64,000 nt of DNA from Heterotrichella gracilis (taxonomy: Eukaryota > Sar > Xanthophyceae > Tribonematales > Xanthonemataceae). Made by a program: the position numbers and the translations under genes. Location: assembly GCA_032358255.1 (NCBI GenBank), contig JAULBX010026385.1, forward strand, positions 132,128-196,127, read 5' to 3'. Shown piece after piece: positions 41,520 through 54,800 of the stretch. Each line of letters starts with the position of its first letter. Within the stretch, counting starts at the first letter, position 1. The notes beneath the pieces are model-generated. The model saw only the letters and a list, made by a program, of their open reading frames with translations, did no database searches and was not told where the DNA came from.

Positions 41520-42726
41520 ACAGCCTGCGACAATATTTCAAAAGCTACAGGTGGGAGTAAAGGTGCACTGCCCCACTCCTATGTTTTGTTTGTCAATGTA
41601 ATTGCGTAGTATGAGATGCAGTCACAACATGCACAGTGTACGTGCGTGGTCACAGGTGAGGGCAGCTTTTGTAGCCATTGGCAAGACACTTTCTGTAACC
41701 ACTTACAGGGTAGCCTACAGCTGTATGGTCTTGGTGAGCAAACTGCTAGTGAATAACACGCGCAGCAGAACGACATCAATACAAACCACAAAAAGGGCGG
41801 CGTTACTACAAAGCAGACATGGCAGTGCAGACTTTTTGCGGCCTACATGTGGTTGTCAAGCCACACGTGGGTTGTCTTGTCATTCAAACACTAATAGGTT
41901 ATAAATGTACACAGTCTTGTGACCTCAGATTCTGACGATCACGTGCAAATAGGATGCCCTGGCCGAGCCTATGGCTTAGTAAATCGATACTTCTTAACCC
42001 TGCCCTGATTGCCTAATTTAGCCTTCCCCAAAGTTTTAAAAAACAAGCACGCATAGCATGCGGCATTTGGATGCTCTATCAATTCTTTACTCGGCAGCAA
42101 CACAAAAAATGGCAGGGCCTGGGCAACTGAAGAAACTCTGTGGAAAGCACGTCACTAGTGGACAAGCCTGTGACGATCATGTCACAGGTAAAATTGAAAG
42201 GCCTTGTCGTTTCAAAACTTGGCAGGTAGTAAGCTGTCATGACATCACTGGCGGTCACGTGCACACAACATATCACCACGAGTCTTGATACCAGACCGCT
42301 CAGCCAGTTTCACATAAAAAGGCCAGAAATAATACTGGCTAGTAGCTACTTAATCAATCTTGTCTACAAAAAATGGTGCCATAGTCTGGTTAGCAGTGGC
42401 AGTCATGCATACATGGTCACCGCCTTGCCACACACCCCACAGTGGAAGCGCTTGGGCTTAATAATGGGAGCAGAAAGTCTATTATTTCAAAAAGTATCAC
42501 ATACATTCGTTACCGACGAGCCGGCCCACCACACCACTAAATAAGGGCTGCAGTTACCACACTCGCCACTTCACGGTACTACCAGAGGATGGCTGGATTA
42601 GCCTGCAAAGGCTGGCATGCGACACAGCGCTAGGGCAAATGATGCTGCCCATTGTGCCCAGAGCCAACCATGGCTCACGCATCTCCATAGACTGCTGGAC
42701 CAGGTGGAACCTGACTGATACAGTCG
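41520..42726. other. Intergenic stretch
   Basis: No recognisable gene between the foldback and the 3' end of the SBP-box gene. Confidence 0.5.
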
Positions 42727-45700
42727 CTACAGACCAGCCATGCTGGCAAAGAGTGATGATCCCAGAACTGGATGGCCTGACAACTGCCCGCCGGCCCAAT
42801 CCAGTGGTGCCTGGGCCTTCAAATTGCCAAGGCTGAGCCTGGATGGTGAAGAAGCATTTGCAACGCCACGTGTGCCAGAGGCTGCTGCACCAGGTGGGGA
42901 GTCCAGAGGTACATGGTTGCAGGTGGTCGGTGCAGAGGCATCAAGGGTTGTGCAGCCATCCAACGTGACATCCGCCGCAGCAAGCCCTGCATAGCCCTCC
43001 TTGCTCCACTGTGCTGCCTCTGCCACGCTGTCAAGAATTGAATCACTGTCAGACATTGTGTCAAGCAGGCTCAGCCTGTCAGAACAGAGTATGTCAATGC
43101 TGGTGCTGGTGGGGCTGTGGGTGCGATCACCAAACTGCAATCCCAGGGTCATATCATTGTCTGTGAGCTGATCTGCAAAAAGTGCTATGGCATCAGACAT
43201 TTTGGCTGCCAGGAGGCCCAACTCCATGCCTTCACACAGCTGCTGGATTTGAGCTCCAGCAGAGGCTACGAACGCCAGTGTGGGATGGTGGTCTGCAGGC
43301 GCCACCCAGCTCTGATGTTGCAGCCTCCACTGCACTTGCAGGACCAGGCCTATGTGTGCAGCAAGCACGCTCCAGCCTCCCTCAGACAAGCTGCAAACAG
43401 TGCATTGCCAACCTTGAGCGGATGCGACACAGTGTTTTAACTTCATGCTGTTGAACAGTTAATATTTGCACAATTCATTGCAGTGGGAATTGTGCACATC
43501 AAGAGAGGCAGGAGGAGGCCACTGCTGATGGTACTGTGTCAAGAGTGACCACGCTTGGCCATTGGTACTCCTGATGCAGTGGCTGGCAACCATGATTCAA
43601 TTGTAACATAACATGAAGTTCATCTGGGATGATCCATAAAAATCAACCATCGTGTCATAAAATGCTTCCAATGTTGAATGAGCTGCACCTGATTTTCTGC
43701 TCCATGATCTGCAGCTCACGCAGCACATGTCTGTCCTCCACAACCACGAACGGGTGTGGTTCACTGAGCAGGTCTTGGTGGGAAGCCTCCAGCACCAGCA
43801 GGCCTGGATGCATGAGGCCCTTCACTGTGATGTTCAGCTCCACGAGGCCATGCATTGCAGGGTCCAACCCCCGGGCCTCTTCAACTTCCACCTGCAATTT
43901 ACCAGCAGTAAATGATTGAATAAGATTGACAGGCATGCCAGGAAGTGACAGCACCTTGGCAACTTGAGGCTGTACAAATTGCCTCCTGCTACTGGACCAG
44001 GCGGAGTTCAACACTATTTTTTTATTAAGGAGTACTGTTTCACCTGTCCCACCACACACGCAATGCGACCAGCAACGCCCTTGTGGAGAAGTCATTACGC
44101 CAGGATTACAACGTCATCATGTACAAGACAGAACCTTTTAGCAATGGCATCTGCTATTGTGACTGTCCCCGAGAACACTTTATCATTTATGCTGTAAATT
44201 TCTTCGAAAATGTTATATCATTTCTTTGCAGCTGATCACCATGCATTATTTCCCCCTGACCTTGAGATACTGGCCTCCAGATCGGCATGTCCAATGCACT
44301 TCGTGGAGTGGAAGGTGGGCAGACTGGTATACCACTTGGAACACTGGACTCCCCAGCAAGGTGGAAGCTGAAAGCACCGCAAACTTTGGGACAGCCTCAT
44401 TCAGATCATCTCTTGACCACACCTTTGTCACCTTGTTGTCTACCACCAAAGCAGCAGATTCTGGGAGCTGCATCAGGCAAAGCATGGATCATGTGCTGCA
44501 TTATTGCAATATGGCATGGTAAAAGCATTGCTGCATCATGTCCAGCTGACAATTTCCCCACAAAGTTGGTTGTAAGATGCTCCAGGGATTTGCGTTACTG
44601 AACAAAATGCCATCAACTTCAATTCACACCATGCTGCTAATCAGTTGACCGGTACAGTGCACATACATGGCCTATGAGTAGTAGGCTGGATGCACGTACA
44701 GTGTATACTTCAAACCTTACTGATCAGCAGAGCAAGCAGCCAGGTGGTGGGCGGTGGTGGGCAGGAGGCGGGAGAGGACCTCAGGTGTGACTCCCTGGGT
44801 GATGGCATTTTCATGCAGCTGCGCATGCCAATGGCTGTAATGGAAGCCGGCCCCGGCATGGCATTGGCTGCAGTAGCAACATCCCCTAAATTGATGACAG
44901 TTGGCGACTCAAATCATCAGACGAGTTCAAATCCCATGGGGTCAAGTACAGGAGCACTGGTACTTTCACACAGGTTATTGCAATGGTGACCTTGCTAATA
45001 ACTGCATGCATGGTACTTGCAAGTAATCCAGCTGAATTCTTCAAGGCTGGAGTGTGATATGCCACCAGCCGCATTGCCGCATTCGTCTACACTGATCCTC
45101 GTACCATAATGCTGGCACTGTACCTGAAGCAACAAACTTCCCTTCTTCCAAGAACTGCAAGATGCAGCCAGCCTTGAATAGGCAGCGGCAGCATCCAGGC
45201 AGCAATCTATGGAATGCCCCAAAGCATCAGCTGTCAGCCTGACGCATCCGGGTCTGAGGTACCCTTCAAAGTAGAGCGGGTGACTTTGCAGCATGTCTGA
45301 GAGCTGGTGTCGCAGGGCCAGTGGAAGCTCTTCTAGGCGGCGGTTGGCAAGCTTCATTGAGAGGCGATACAGCCCTGCAAAATTGGGAAGTTGCAGTGGC
45401 ATGGTACCACTTTCAGAATTGCAAGCATTGGAATGGCTGTAAGGTACATCATGCTGATGTACAAGTCGCAGGATTGATGGTTGATATATTTTGTAAGTGC
45501 GCACTGCAGCTGATGGGTAACTGCCTGCATGGCAACACGACATGCATGAAAGAATCTCCCAAGTTCGAAAAGCATATTGCTGCTAGTCCATTGTGGTCCA
45601 CTGTGACCATGGAATAGTTACAATGCTTGTGCATTGGAACTAATAGTATTGCATGCAATTGACCATGTTGCAATATGGCCAATTAGAGAACATCATGCAT

Positions 45701-48700
45701 CATTCAAGTGTAGATTGAACTCACCTGCATTGGGCGTGTCCTGCTCCACTCCCACAGGCATGGAACGGAATGTGGGCAAAGAAGCCGACACACTTCGCAC
45801 AAGTGTGGGCCCACCATACCTTGCCATGCTTTGACCTCCCTGCAAATATCCCCATAAGTGGGCAGCATTTCAATGGCAATTCCAATGCACTGCAATTTTA
45901 GTGTATTCAATTTCAATGATATTCCCAATGCATGCGCAAAGTTTGCATGCAACTCAAACGCTCCGGGAACTCTTCTCAAAAGTTCACACCATGTGTACCC
46001 GGTGTAATATCCCAGTCCTCAGCAGAATCAACGTGTCCCCCTATCCATGCTCATATAATCCCACAAAGTACCCTGTGAGTGGCACGATGTCATTGTAAAT
46101 TACTCACCTCTATGGATGCCATTGTTTGCTGCAGCGCAGAGCCACCCAGGCTCTGGGTCAGACCTCCTGGTGGCAGCATGGATAACAGCGCTGCAGAGGG
46201 CTGTGGGGAAGCCAACAGTGGCTGCGATTGTCTTGGGGGCTGGTTTGCTGCACTTGCATCCACCCGCTTTGAGGCTTCTTCTATCCCAGGCGGCAGAGCA
46301 AATCCCCTACGCGCTGGGATTGGGCCCACGAAAGTGGGCTGTGCATAGCCTGCATCCATGGAATTCCGTTCACGCTCAGGTTGGTTTAGGGATTAGGGTG
46401 TTTTTTAATAAGAAGCACATTAACAGCATGATGGCTGGTGAAGGCTGATCGTCGATGGGCTGTACTCCTTTGCTATGTAGAACTGAAACCCAAGGCCATT
46501 TTCCACCCGGCTACACATTCTACAAGGTTGCACCTGGGCCAATGCTTTGGCAGCATGCATCATATATGCCCGATGGAATGTTGAGTCCCCACAGCTCTGC
46601 TAAAGCTTTGCCGTGGCTCGTTATGGGACATGCATTGGGGAAGTTTGTCAACAAACAGCTCATGGGTTGGATTACTTACAAGCACAAAATGTTTCAGCGT
46701 AAAATGCTTTCATCAAAACTGTACTCGAGTGATCACAGGCAAATTCTGATGCAGTAGTTGCAAATCACCTGGAAAGGACATGCTGAACTTTTGTTCGCCA
46801 GTGGGCACCACATGCACAGGCCTATAGGAGGCTTGCATTCCACTTGGAAGGCTTTGGGGGAATGCAGGTGCCTCTCCCTGCGATGGGTATTGAATATACT
46901 GGGAGGCTCGGATGGTCCTGCAGTATCCAGATAGTGAGCAGCTCTTTCTAGTAATGTGGTACTTGGGGGTGGCCAGGGCGGGTTGATGCAGTGCGTCATG
47001 ACCACTGGTAAGAAAACAGCACGTCAATTGCAACACGGATGCTGTAGGTACGGAATCCACAATTTCCAGGCAAATGGATTATAAGTTGAACCTTGGGTTG
47101 AGTTTACATATATATAGCGTATATTGTCTCTACTCTGCTGCAGCCTAAGCCAGCACGACATCCATACCTGGCTGGAAACTGTCCAAACGGCCTCTCCAGC
47201 AGAATTGCTGCATCTTCCTCAAATCCCTGTAGAGGTACGCTAGACTCAGTTGGGCTGTAACAGGGCTAAATGGTACTTTAGCGCCAACTAGTTTGCTCTG
47301 CTACCACATTATGTCAACGGTTGTGGTTACATTAATGATGATGATGATGGTGATTGAGAGACTCTAGCTTGCACAAGATTCTTAAGTTCTCAAAAGCCAC
47401 AACACAAAGTACCCATCAAATCCCCAACCAGGCACTTTTGCTCGCGCAAAGCCAAGATGGGTTTTGGCAGCGGCAGGTTTAGGACAGGAGGTATGTTTGG
47501 GGATGCTTCTGCAAGCCGACTCAGCAGTGGCTGCTGTTAGGCATGTCACTAAGCAAACTCATTACATTGCGCTGCCTAACGCACCCTCATCTACTTCAGG
47601 GCTTCGCAACCCTACAGCCACGGCCATTAAATCCCTTTAGTCTAGCCCTCATTAGACTCTGCCCTAGCCTATGGCAATCCCCACCAGGTCCAATCGCACC
47701 TCTCCAAATGATGCCATCGATGCTCAGGCAAAGCCCTGCGGTTGTAGGTCGGCTCACTCGCAAACTTGACGAGGCCTCCTGATGCACTGAGTGGAGAGAA
47801 GCTGAGTGCATGAGGCGGGCGCATGAGGGGGGATGCCTCAGCGCTGTCAAAGAAGCCACGCCCGCCACCCTCTGGGGACAGCTCTGGCGGCTCTTCATGC
47901 ATTGCAAATGGGTTGAAGGTCGCAGCATGGCCTGAAGGCACGGCAGTCGCCAGGGCTTGTGACGCAGGGGTCTGTAAGAAAAATACAGTATGTTATCGTA
48001 AGCGCCAACTGCGCTGAGCCGTGTGATAGCTTAGGCTAGGTGACACACTGAGAACTGTCAGGTGCCAAGCAGTGCAATGCAAAGCCACCAAGACTAGCCT
48101 TACCGCTTGTGGGGAGACAGGTCCCTGTGGCGCCATGCTGCCTGACACAGGTAGCGATCCGTGCCTTTCCAGCTGCGACATCGCCTGAGGTAGAGTGACC
48201 ACAACCGACTGTGCGATACTGACCAGCCTGTGTGAGGGCTCAGACAGGCCTCTTTGGAGGGGGCGTATGGGGTGCCACTGGCCCGGGTTCCAGCTGCAAC
48301 AAAAACTCATCACAGCATTGAGGGACCAGTATAATGAAGCATGTATACATTATATTATAATACATCCTGCACCTTGCCACTCCGAATGGCATTTGTTCTG
48401 GGTTCTGTGGCAGGAACACAGGATGCCCCCTTGCCAGCCAAAATTCAAACGATTTGAGGGCCTCTGCGCATTCCCGTACATGGAATGAGGCAACATGATT
48501 GATGATGTCACCCTAAGAGCGCAACGCTGGCCTTGTACTCTGAAAAAAATGGGCCAAAGTAGCAGACTTAACCATTAACGGGACGAGCATCCGCCCCGAT
48601 GATGATGTCTGCGGCGGCACTCAGCGCAAAACGACGGCAACGCTTGTACTAGAACAGAATGGGCCAATCACTGGACAGCCCATGGGAGTCGTGGCCGCTG

Positions 48701-50358
48701 ACACCCACTTTAATTTGAACATTCAATGGGCTTGGGACTCATGCAGCCACTGTGGCAATCATGTCCAACATTGACTACATCCATGCAATTTATAATGTGG
48801 CTGGTCCAGGATTCACAATAATTACCCAAGTATTGGCATTGCAAGTGCATGGCATAGGAACACCATGCACATGACAGCACACACCTCGCACCAATGCCCT
48901 GCATGCCAAGCCCCATAGGGGTCGCTGTTGCAGCTGCCGGTGCGCCAGTCGCCATGCATGGACCAGGGTACAGCGGAAGGCCACCAGCATCCAGCTGGCG
49001 GTGCCTCATTGCAGCTGCAGGCAACGACTCGGACCGCGCAATGGGAGCCCTGCTGGTTGGCATTGCAGCGGCAGTGTGCTGGTCGGTAGTGTCCCTCAGG
49101 GAATGGCCAGTCTGGTGTTGATCGTCAGCAGACAAGTCACTGTCCACCTGGCGCATGGAGCAGTGTGCATTAGTGCAGCCAAGATGCAAGCCAAACCATG
49201 GAAATTGCTGGAAGGCACACTGCAATCATTGTCATGATCAGAAGTTACATTGAAATTGTTGCTGGCACTGCAAATCCCACCTGTAGCTTCTTCTTGGGCC
49301 TCCGGCTTGGCTTCCTTATCATCTGGGGTTTTGCGCTGTCAGCAGCAGTTTTACCTGCAGCTGCGCGTTTGCGACGCCTGTCATTGTGCTTCTGAAGCCT
49401 TTCCTTGCAGCTCCTGCCAACCAAATGAACCACTCGCTAAGGGGGGGTACTTCCAGGTAAGGGCTTAGATCCACCCACAGCAAAACAGTTCGGTTCGTAC
49501 TTTCTGCTTCCCTCGAACTCCTCCACTGGGTGAAAGCGTCCACACTGCTGGCAGAAAAGTTGAGCAACCTCGTCTTTGAAGAGCTGCTCCTCCTTCAGGT
49601 GCCTTTCACAGACGCGGTACCTCCGGTAGTATTCCTTCTCTGTACTCAGGTCCTTGCCACAGCCATAAACCTATGCAAAACAGCAAGCTTCAAAGTGCAA
49701 GCACCCCACACCAGTATTACTGAGGTTGCCCCAGGGGCCCTTAGGGTCCTATTTATAATTGGGCAGACATTTGCACACTGGCTTTGTTCTGGGCTGATGA
49801 CGCGCATAGGGCAGTTCAGGATGTCAGGTGATTTTATGTCCTGTTTAACAGGACATACACAGCATGTGCGGCAGAACCCAATTTGAAGGCCCTACTGGTG
49901 TCAGTTGTCCATAGTATGACGCTGGATGTTAGTGTTCACCTGACAGTGCATGGCAATAGACTTTCTTCCAGCACTCGTTGCATTCTGGACCGCTTCGTAG
50001 TCTGACGGGAGGACTGGTATGGCAGCTTCAACCTCTTCTCCTGCTGGTGGAACTGCACGCACACAATCACTTATTTTTCCAAGCAGTGGTGATGAAGTAA
50101 TAAGCCAAAAAGGCCCACAGTGGATTACAAACCTTCAGGAGCACCTTGCAGGGCCTCCGAGCTGCTGTCAGCATTGCGGTTTGCCACGAGGCGGTGAGAG
50201 TCCCAGTGGTAGTGTTCAGGGTTCCAGTGGCGCTCATCCTGGTATTTTTCTGAGCTGTGCTCAACGGGTCCTTGCATATGCATGCCAAATTGGGCCAATG
50301 GACACTCTAGTACTTCGGCCTCGGAAGAAGCGACGCTGGGTGCCCTGACGTCTTCCAT
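42727..50358 (-). CDS. SBP-box transcription factor (SPL/CRR1 family)
   Basis: A nuclear DNA-binding protein of the plant-specific SBP family, which bind GTAC cores. Well-supported exons: 50358-50133, 50052-49940, 49670-49501, 49413-49281, 49147-48885, 48293-48104, then one starting 47971, 47226-47168, 47004-46769, 46349-46108, 45839-45725, one from 45374, pieces near 44485-44246 and 43891-43689, and a last exon ending at 42727. The N-terminus has 'HWNPEHYHWDSHRLVANRN', the short W-rich motif of large SPLs. The SBP domain follows with both zinc fingers: 'CQVYGCGKDLSTEKEYYRRY', 'RVCERHL', 'FCQQCGRFHPVEEF', and the nuclear-signal 'SCKERLQKHNDRRRKR'. The C-terminal half has the 'LANRRLEELPLALRHQL' and 'LRPGCVRLTADAL' block seen in large SPLs and in algal CRR1-like copper/hypoxia regulators. 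No ankyrin repeats are seen. Phases between 47971 and 47226, and several 3' exons, remain provisional. Confidence 0.88.
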
Positions 50359-51808
50359 ACGCCCAGAAACGTACCCAAGACTAAGCCAGGTGCCATCAAC
50401 CAGTGAGGACCAAGCACCCCGACATCCTGGATATGATGCACCAATCGCCCAGAGTACTATGTCTTTTAGTTGCACCCAGTTGCTCAGTAACAAAACTGTG
50501 TGCCAATTCTGGGTTTAACCTGTGTATGGTTGACAAGGTATTAAATCCCAAAAGCAAGTGGTCCAACTTGTCAGTGAAGCCCCTATGAACACCCACAGTT
50601 CCGAGTACATACCAACCGGCCCTGGGTTCCCATGGGCCTCTGTCGTACTGCTATCTCGTCATCGCCTGCGCAACGGCTACAAAGCCCTTATGCACGTTCA
50701 GTGCTTCCACCATAACACTGACACTGAAAGTAGGTGATGCATCTGCGTCGGCGACGTCTGGGGTTCTGACTTGGACGTGGGTGTCGCTTCACCTATCGGC
50801 ATATGCGTTGGATCCCCGGTGCACCCACTGCCACACCTGAACCCTCACCAGCGTCACTGCGTGCATTGACTTCTATGACGGCTTCTAAACTTCAGCCGTA
50901 TCGTGCATGTGCTCAACTGGCTGACAAAGGTGCGGTTCGAGACGTACAGTTGGCGCCAACTACGCCAAACGAAGCCAAATGGGCCGGGTAAAACCACTTG
51001 GTATCGGGTTATGATCCGTGAATTTTGTAGGCTGGATTTACTTCGTTAGATAAATCCACATAAGTTGCACTGGACGCTCGGGTAAAAGCAGCGGCAGATG
51101 GTGGCCACGAGCAGGCCTGCATCTATGCATGCATGTCGACCAGGCCAATCGGCAGTATCTGCCACAGAGAGTTGATGAGGCACTATGTAGACCAGTTGTA
51201 GATATGTGCGATCGAGTACATCATATTGTTTGCAATGCTTGATTCCACAGCAGTTGCAACGCAATCGCTCGAGCTGTTGTCAACCCACAAAGTTGCAGAA
51301 GTGCGCCTGGTCCGATTCACACCAGCGCTGCCATTCTCTTTGCAAACCGCCTATCAGCAAGAAGATACCTATGGGTATAACGCTGTAACCAGCCGCTTGT
51401 GCAAACACAGGACGGTTTTGCCGGTGATCAGCAGTTCCGGGAAACCCACCCAGACCCTAATAGGGTATTCGACCACCGCTCAGCGGCGGTGCACTGGTGG
51501 CGACCACCGTTGCACCGCCGTTGACTCAAGTCAACGAGAAAGGTTGGCAACGACGATTATCAAATGCGACACTCATTGTGGGTTGGTCGTTTATCACTGC
51601 AGTTAAGTGGTTAAGGGGACAGTCTGAAGTATGCATGCAGCTCTTGCGAGTCCCAATTTTGGTGCCTAACCACCTGGCCGTTGTGCCTAGCCAAAAAGTT
51701 GAACGCCAACCACTTTTGTAACATGCCACCAGATTATCGCAGCCATCACAGGATATCAGAGCGTCGTGTGAGGTAGCAAAGTTTGTAACGCGTAGTGCTG
51801 GACTGGCG
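50359..51808. promoter_or_regulatory. Divergent region between SBP-box gene and kinesin-7
   Basis: Both genes start outward from this 1.45-kb gap. It contains a perfect palindrome AGTTGGCGCCAACT (50948-50961), an ATGCATGCATG tract near 51123 and a hairpin at 51485-51519. No TATA box is obvious close to either start. Confidence 0.45.
51485..51519. repeat. GC-rich hairpin in divergent promoter
   Basis: GGCGGTGCA-CT-GGTGG and CCACC-GT-TGCACCGCC are inverted copies around a 3-base loop. Confidence 0.8.
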
Positions 51809-54800
51809 ATGGCGGCAGATGGCGAGGATGTATGGGTGGGCGTACGGTTCAGGCCCTTGCACCAACAAGAGGCTGGCCAGCGTGTGGCTTGGCGACCTGG
51901 CAGCGACGGGAAATCCGTTGAGTTCAACCGCCAGCGTGTGGACGTGACCGTTGACAGAGTGTTCTCGGAAAAATGCAGCTCGGAGGAGGTGTATCAGGCC
52001 ACAGCCAAGCCGTTGGTGACGTCTGCAATGAAGGGCCTGAATGCCACAGTGTTTGCATATGGACAGACAGGCAGCGGCAAAACCTACACCATGAAGTTCA
52101 TTATGCGGCGTGCAGCTCAGGACATCTTCAGCATCATCGAGGACACTCCTGAGAGGGAATTCCTCATCCGCGTGTCAGCCATTGAAATCTACAACGAGGA
52201 GGTCAGGGATATGCTGGTCGATGGCAGCCCAGCACTGGACGTGTTTGAGCACAAACTCAAGGGCACCGTGGCCAGAAAGCTGACAGAAGGCAAGATCAGG
52301 TCCCAGGAAGACCTAGTGGAGCTGATATCCATGGTGGAGGGAAGGAGACAGGTACATTGGGTCTCCTGCACTGGCTGATGTACAGTTGGTTTTGCCAGGT
52401 ACAAAAGCATGCAGTTGTTGAGTGACTCTGTGTTTGCAGGTTCGTGACACCAACCTGAACGATGCCAGCTCCAGGTCCCATCAGATACTGCGTGTGTATG
52501 TGGAGAGCAGGGACGCGCAAAGCCGGCCAGGTGAGTACCCCTGCTGGTCCGTAGTATAGGGTTGGCACTGCTCCCTGCTGAAGCTCACAGCTGGGTGTCT
52601 GCCTGCTTCAGGGTCAAGGACCGGGGACAACGAGTGTGAGTCCGCTAGGGAGGAGGCCAAGGACTGGAGCACTGTCACCATTGCCACCCTCAACTTTGTG
52701 GACCTGGCTGGCTCAGAGTGCAGTGCCTTGGCAGAGAAGCAAGACGAGGCAGCCACACGGCGCAGGGCGGAGGTGATATCATGCTGTGTTCACCACCTTG
52801 AACAACTTCGCCCAGCATGTCCTCCTTGGTCTCAAAGCGCTTGTGCTCTGCAGGGCAAACACATCAACATGAGTCTGCTGACGCTAGGCAACGTCATCTG
52901 GGCTTTGGGGAAGAACAAGGTACCAATCAACTCTGACTAATACCGGCTCTGAATACACAAGTTGCACCAAGTTTTCACACTGTCGCTGCTCTTCTCAGGC
53001 CCATGTCCCCTACCGAGAAAGCAAGCTGACCAGGATTTTGCAGACTGCCCTTGGTGGCAACGCAAGAACCGCAATGATCTGCACAATCAGTCCCACTGAA
53101 GGTGCGAGCATCGCTTGGTTTGCCACGGTTTGCTTCCATGCAGTGTCAGATCTGCACTGAACAAACATTTTGCACCTGCAGCGGCCACGCAGAACACAAG
53201 GATAACTTTGCGGTTTGCACAAGAGTCCAAGGCAGTGCGCACAGCTCCCACGGTGAACCTCGTCAGAAATGAGAAGGCTGAGATGCGCCAGCTGCAGGAA
53301 AAGATTGAGCGGCTCAAACAGCAGTTGGTAAGTGGTGACAGTCTGTGAACAAGGGTCACACGAGCCCATGTGACCCAGCAGGACCTCAAGATGCGCAAAA
53401 TTGATCAATAGCACAATCAGCGCCAGGACCAGACTGCCTAGAGCCGCATCGGCAAGGCTGCCTGCCATGTTGACCGAGTGCATGGAATTATTTTGGTGCT
53501 ACTACTGCATTTTTTATGCCACCATTTTTTTGAAACAAATGCGACATGGCCATGCAACTTGTGCAGGAGGGCAACAAGTTGGTACAGGAAGCATCTGAGC
53601 TGAGATCCGCACTGGAGAAGAAAAACGCGGAGGTCAGGTTGACAGGTGCGTATTTAGCCCAGACTTGCACCACTAGCACCTCCTGCAGTTTCAGTTCTAG
53701 TCCCATGGGATGCATTCAACAGGTGTGCCACAAGCTCTTTTCAACAGTCTGGGCCAAGTGCTGCGCCTGTAACTTCATTTATGCACTTGTGAACCCAGCT
53801 TATCAGCTTGAACAATGGTGCTTGGGCTGGAGCTTCCCTTGACCCTGTTTCTGCCACATGCAGCTCAACAGCGGGACGAGGTGGTCAAGAAGCTGAACAA
53901 CATGGAGAAGCTCATCCTCCGAGCAGGAGGGGATCCACAGGTATAAATTGTAGATGATGCATCATCATTTGCCTTTCCATGGTGCAAAGGATTCGCGCCC
54001 AGTATAAAACAGTGATTAAAAGTAATTTCCTGTGGCGCAAAAGGGACCCCTCTGGCGGCGGCAGTCTTCCGTGACGCAGTCCCAGACCTTTGATGCCTCG
54101 ACATCAGCGCTGCCGGCAGGCGGGCCCATGTTCCGATCCGTCAACTTTGGCTCTGGGTGGGGACATCCAGACACCCGCCAAAGCGTGCTGTTCAATCAGG
54201 TAGGAAATGTACTTCGGCACCTACCTGCAGTATCGTTATAATCAAAGTTTGTTCATGCTTCATTTTGCATTCCAGCAGTACAGGCAGATTGGCAATCAGC
54301 CTTGCACATGCGGCGCCAAATGCTCATACCTGGCACTGCCTGTACCATTCTTGCACAATTTGGTCCTGCTACCCCAGCGCATGGTCTGCAGAACCACCTG
54401 TGGCCCAGCAAATGTAATATTTACACGCATTTCAGCCGAAACATCACCCATGCACATGTTGTGCCAGCCAACATGTTACATGTATCGTTGTGTTGTTAAC
54501 CTTATGCCACTCCATCATTCTCACATGTATCTGAACATGCCTGTACATCTGCAGTGGCCTCGGAGCAACAACCTGCTCCTGGATAGCTTCTTGGGCGCAC
54601 CCGGCAAGATGCGCTTCTCTACCATCGCTGAATCCCCAAATGGGCGGCAGTCGACGAGTGCGCAGCACTCTTCGCCATTGGGTTCCAGGCTGGCGCGGCT
54701 GTCAATGGCTGCTGGCACCAGTGGCGTGCTGGAGACGCTGCAGGTGGGGACAGCCGGAGAGTTGCTTTAGTTAACTCATATGAGCACTGCAGGCAGATTA

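Noticed and set aside
50585-51060. Possible LTR-type element (TGGTATC-like word near 50999)
   Set aside because: No paired terminal repeats, no polyprotein and no polypurine tract. A single short word is chance.
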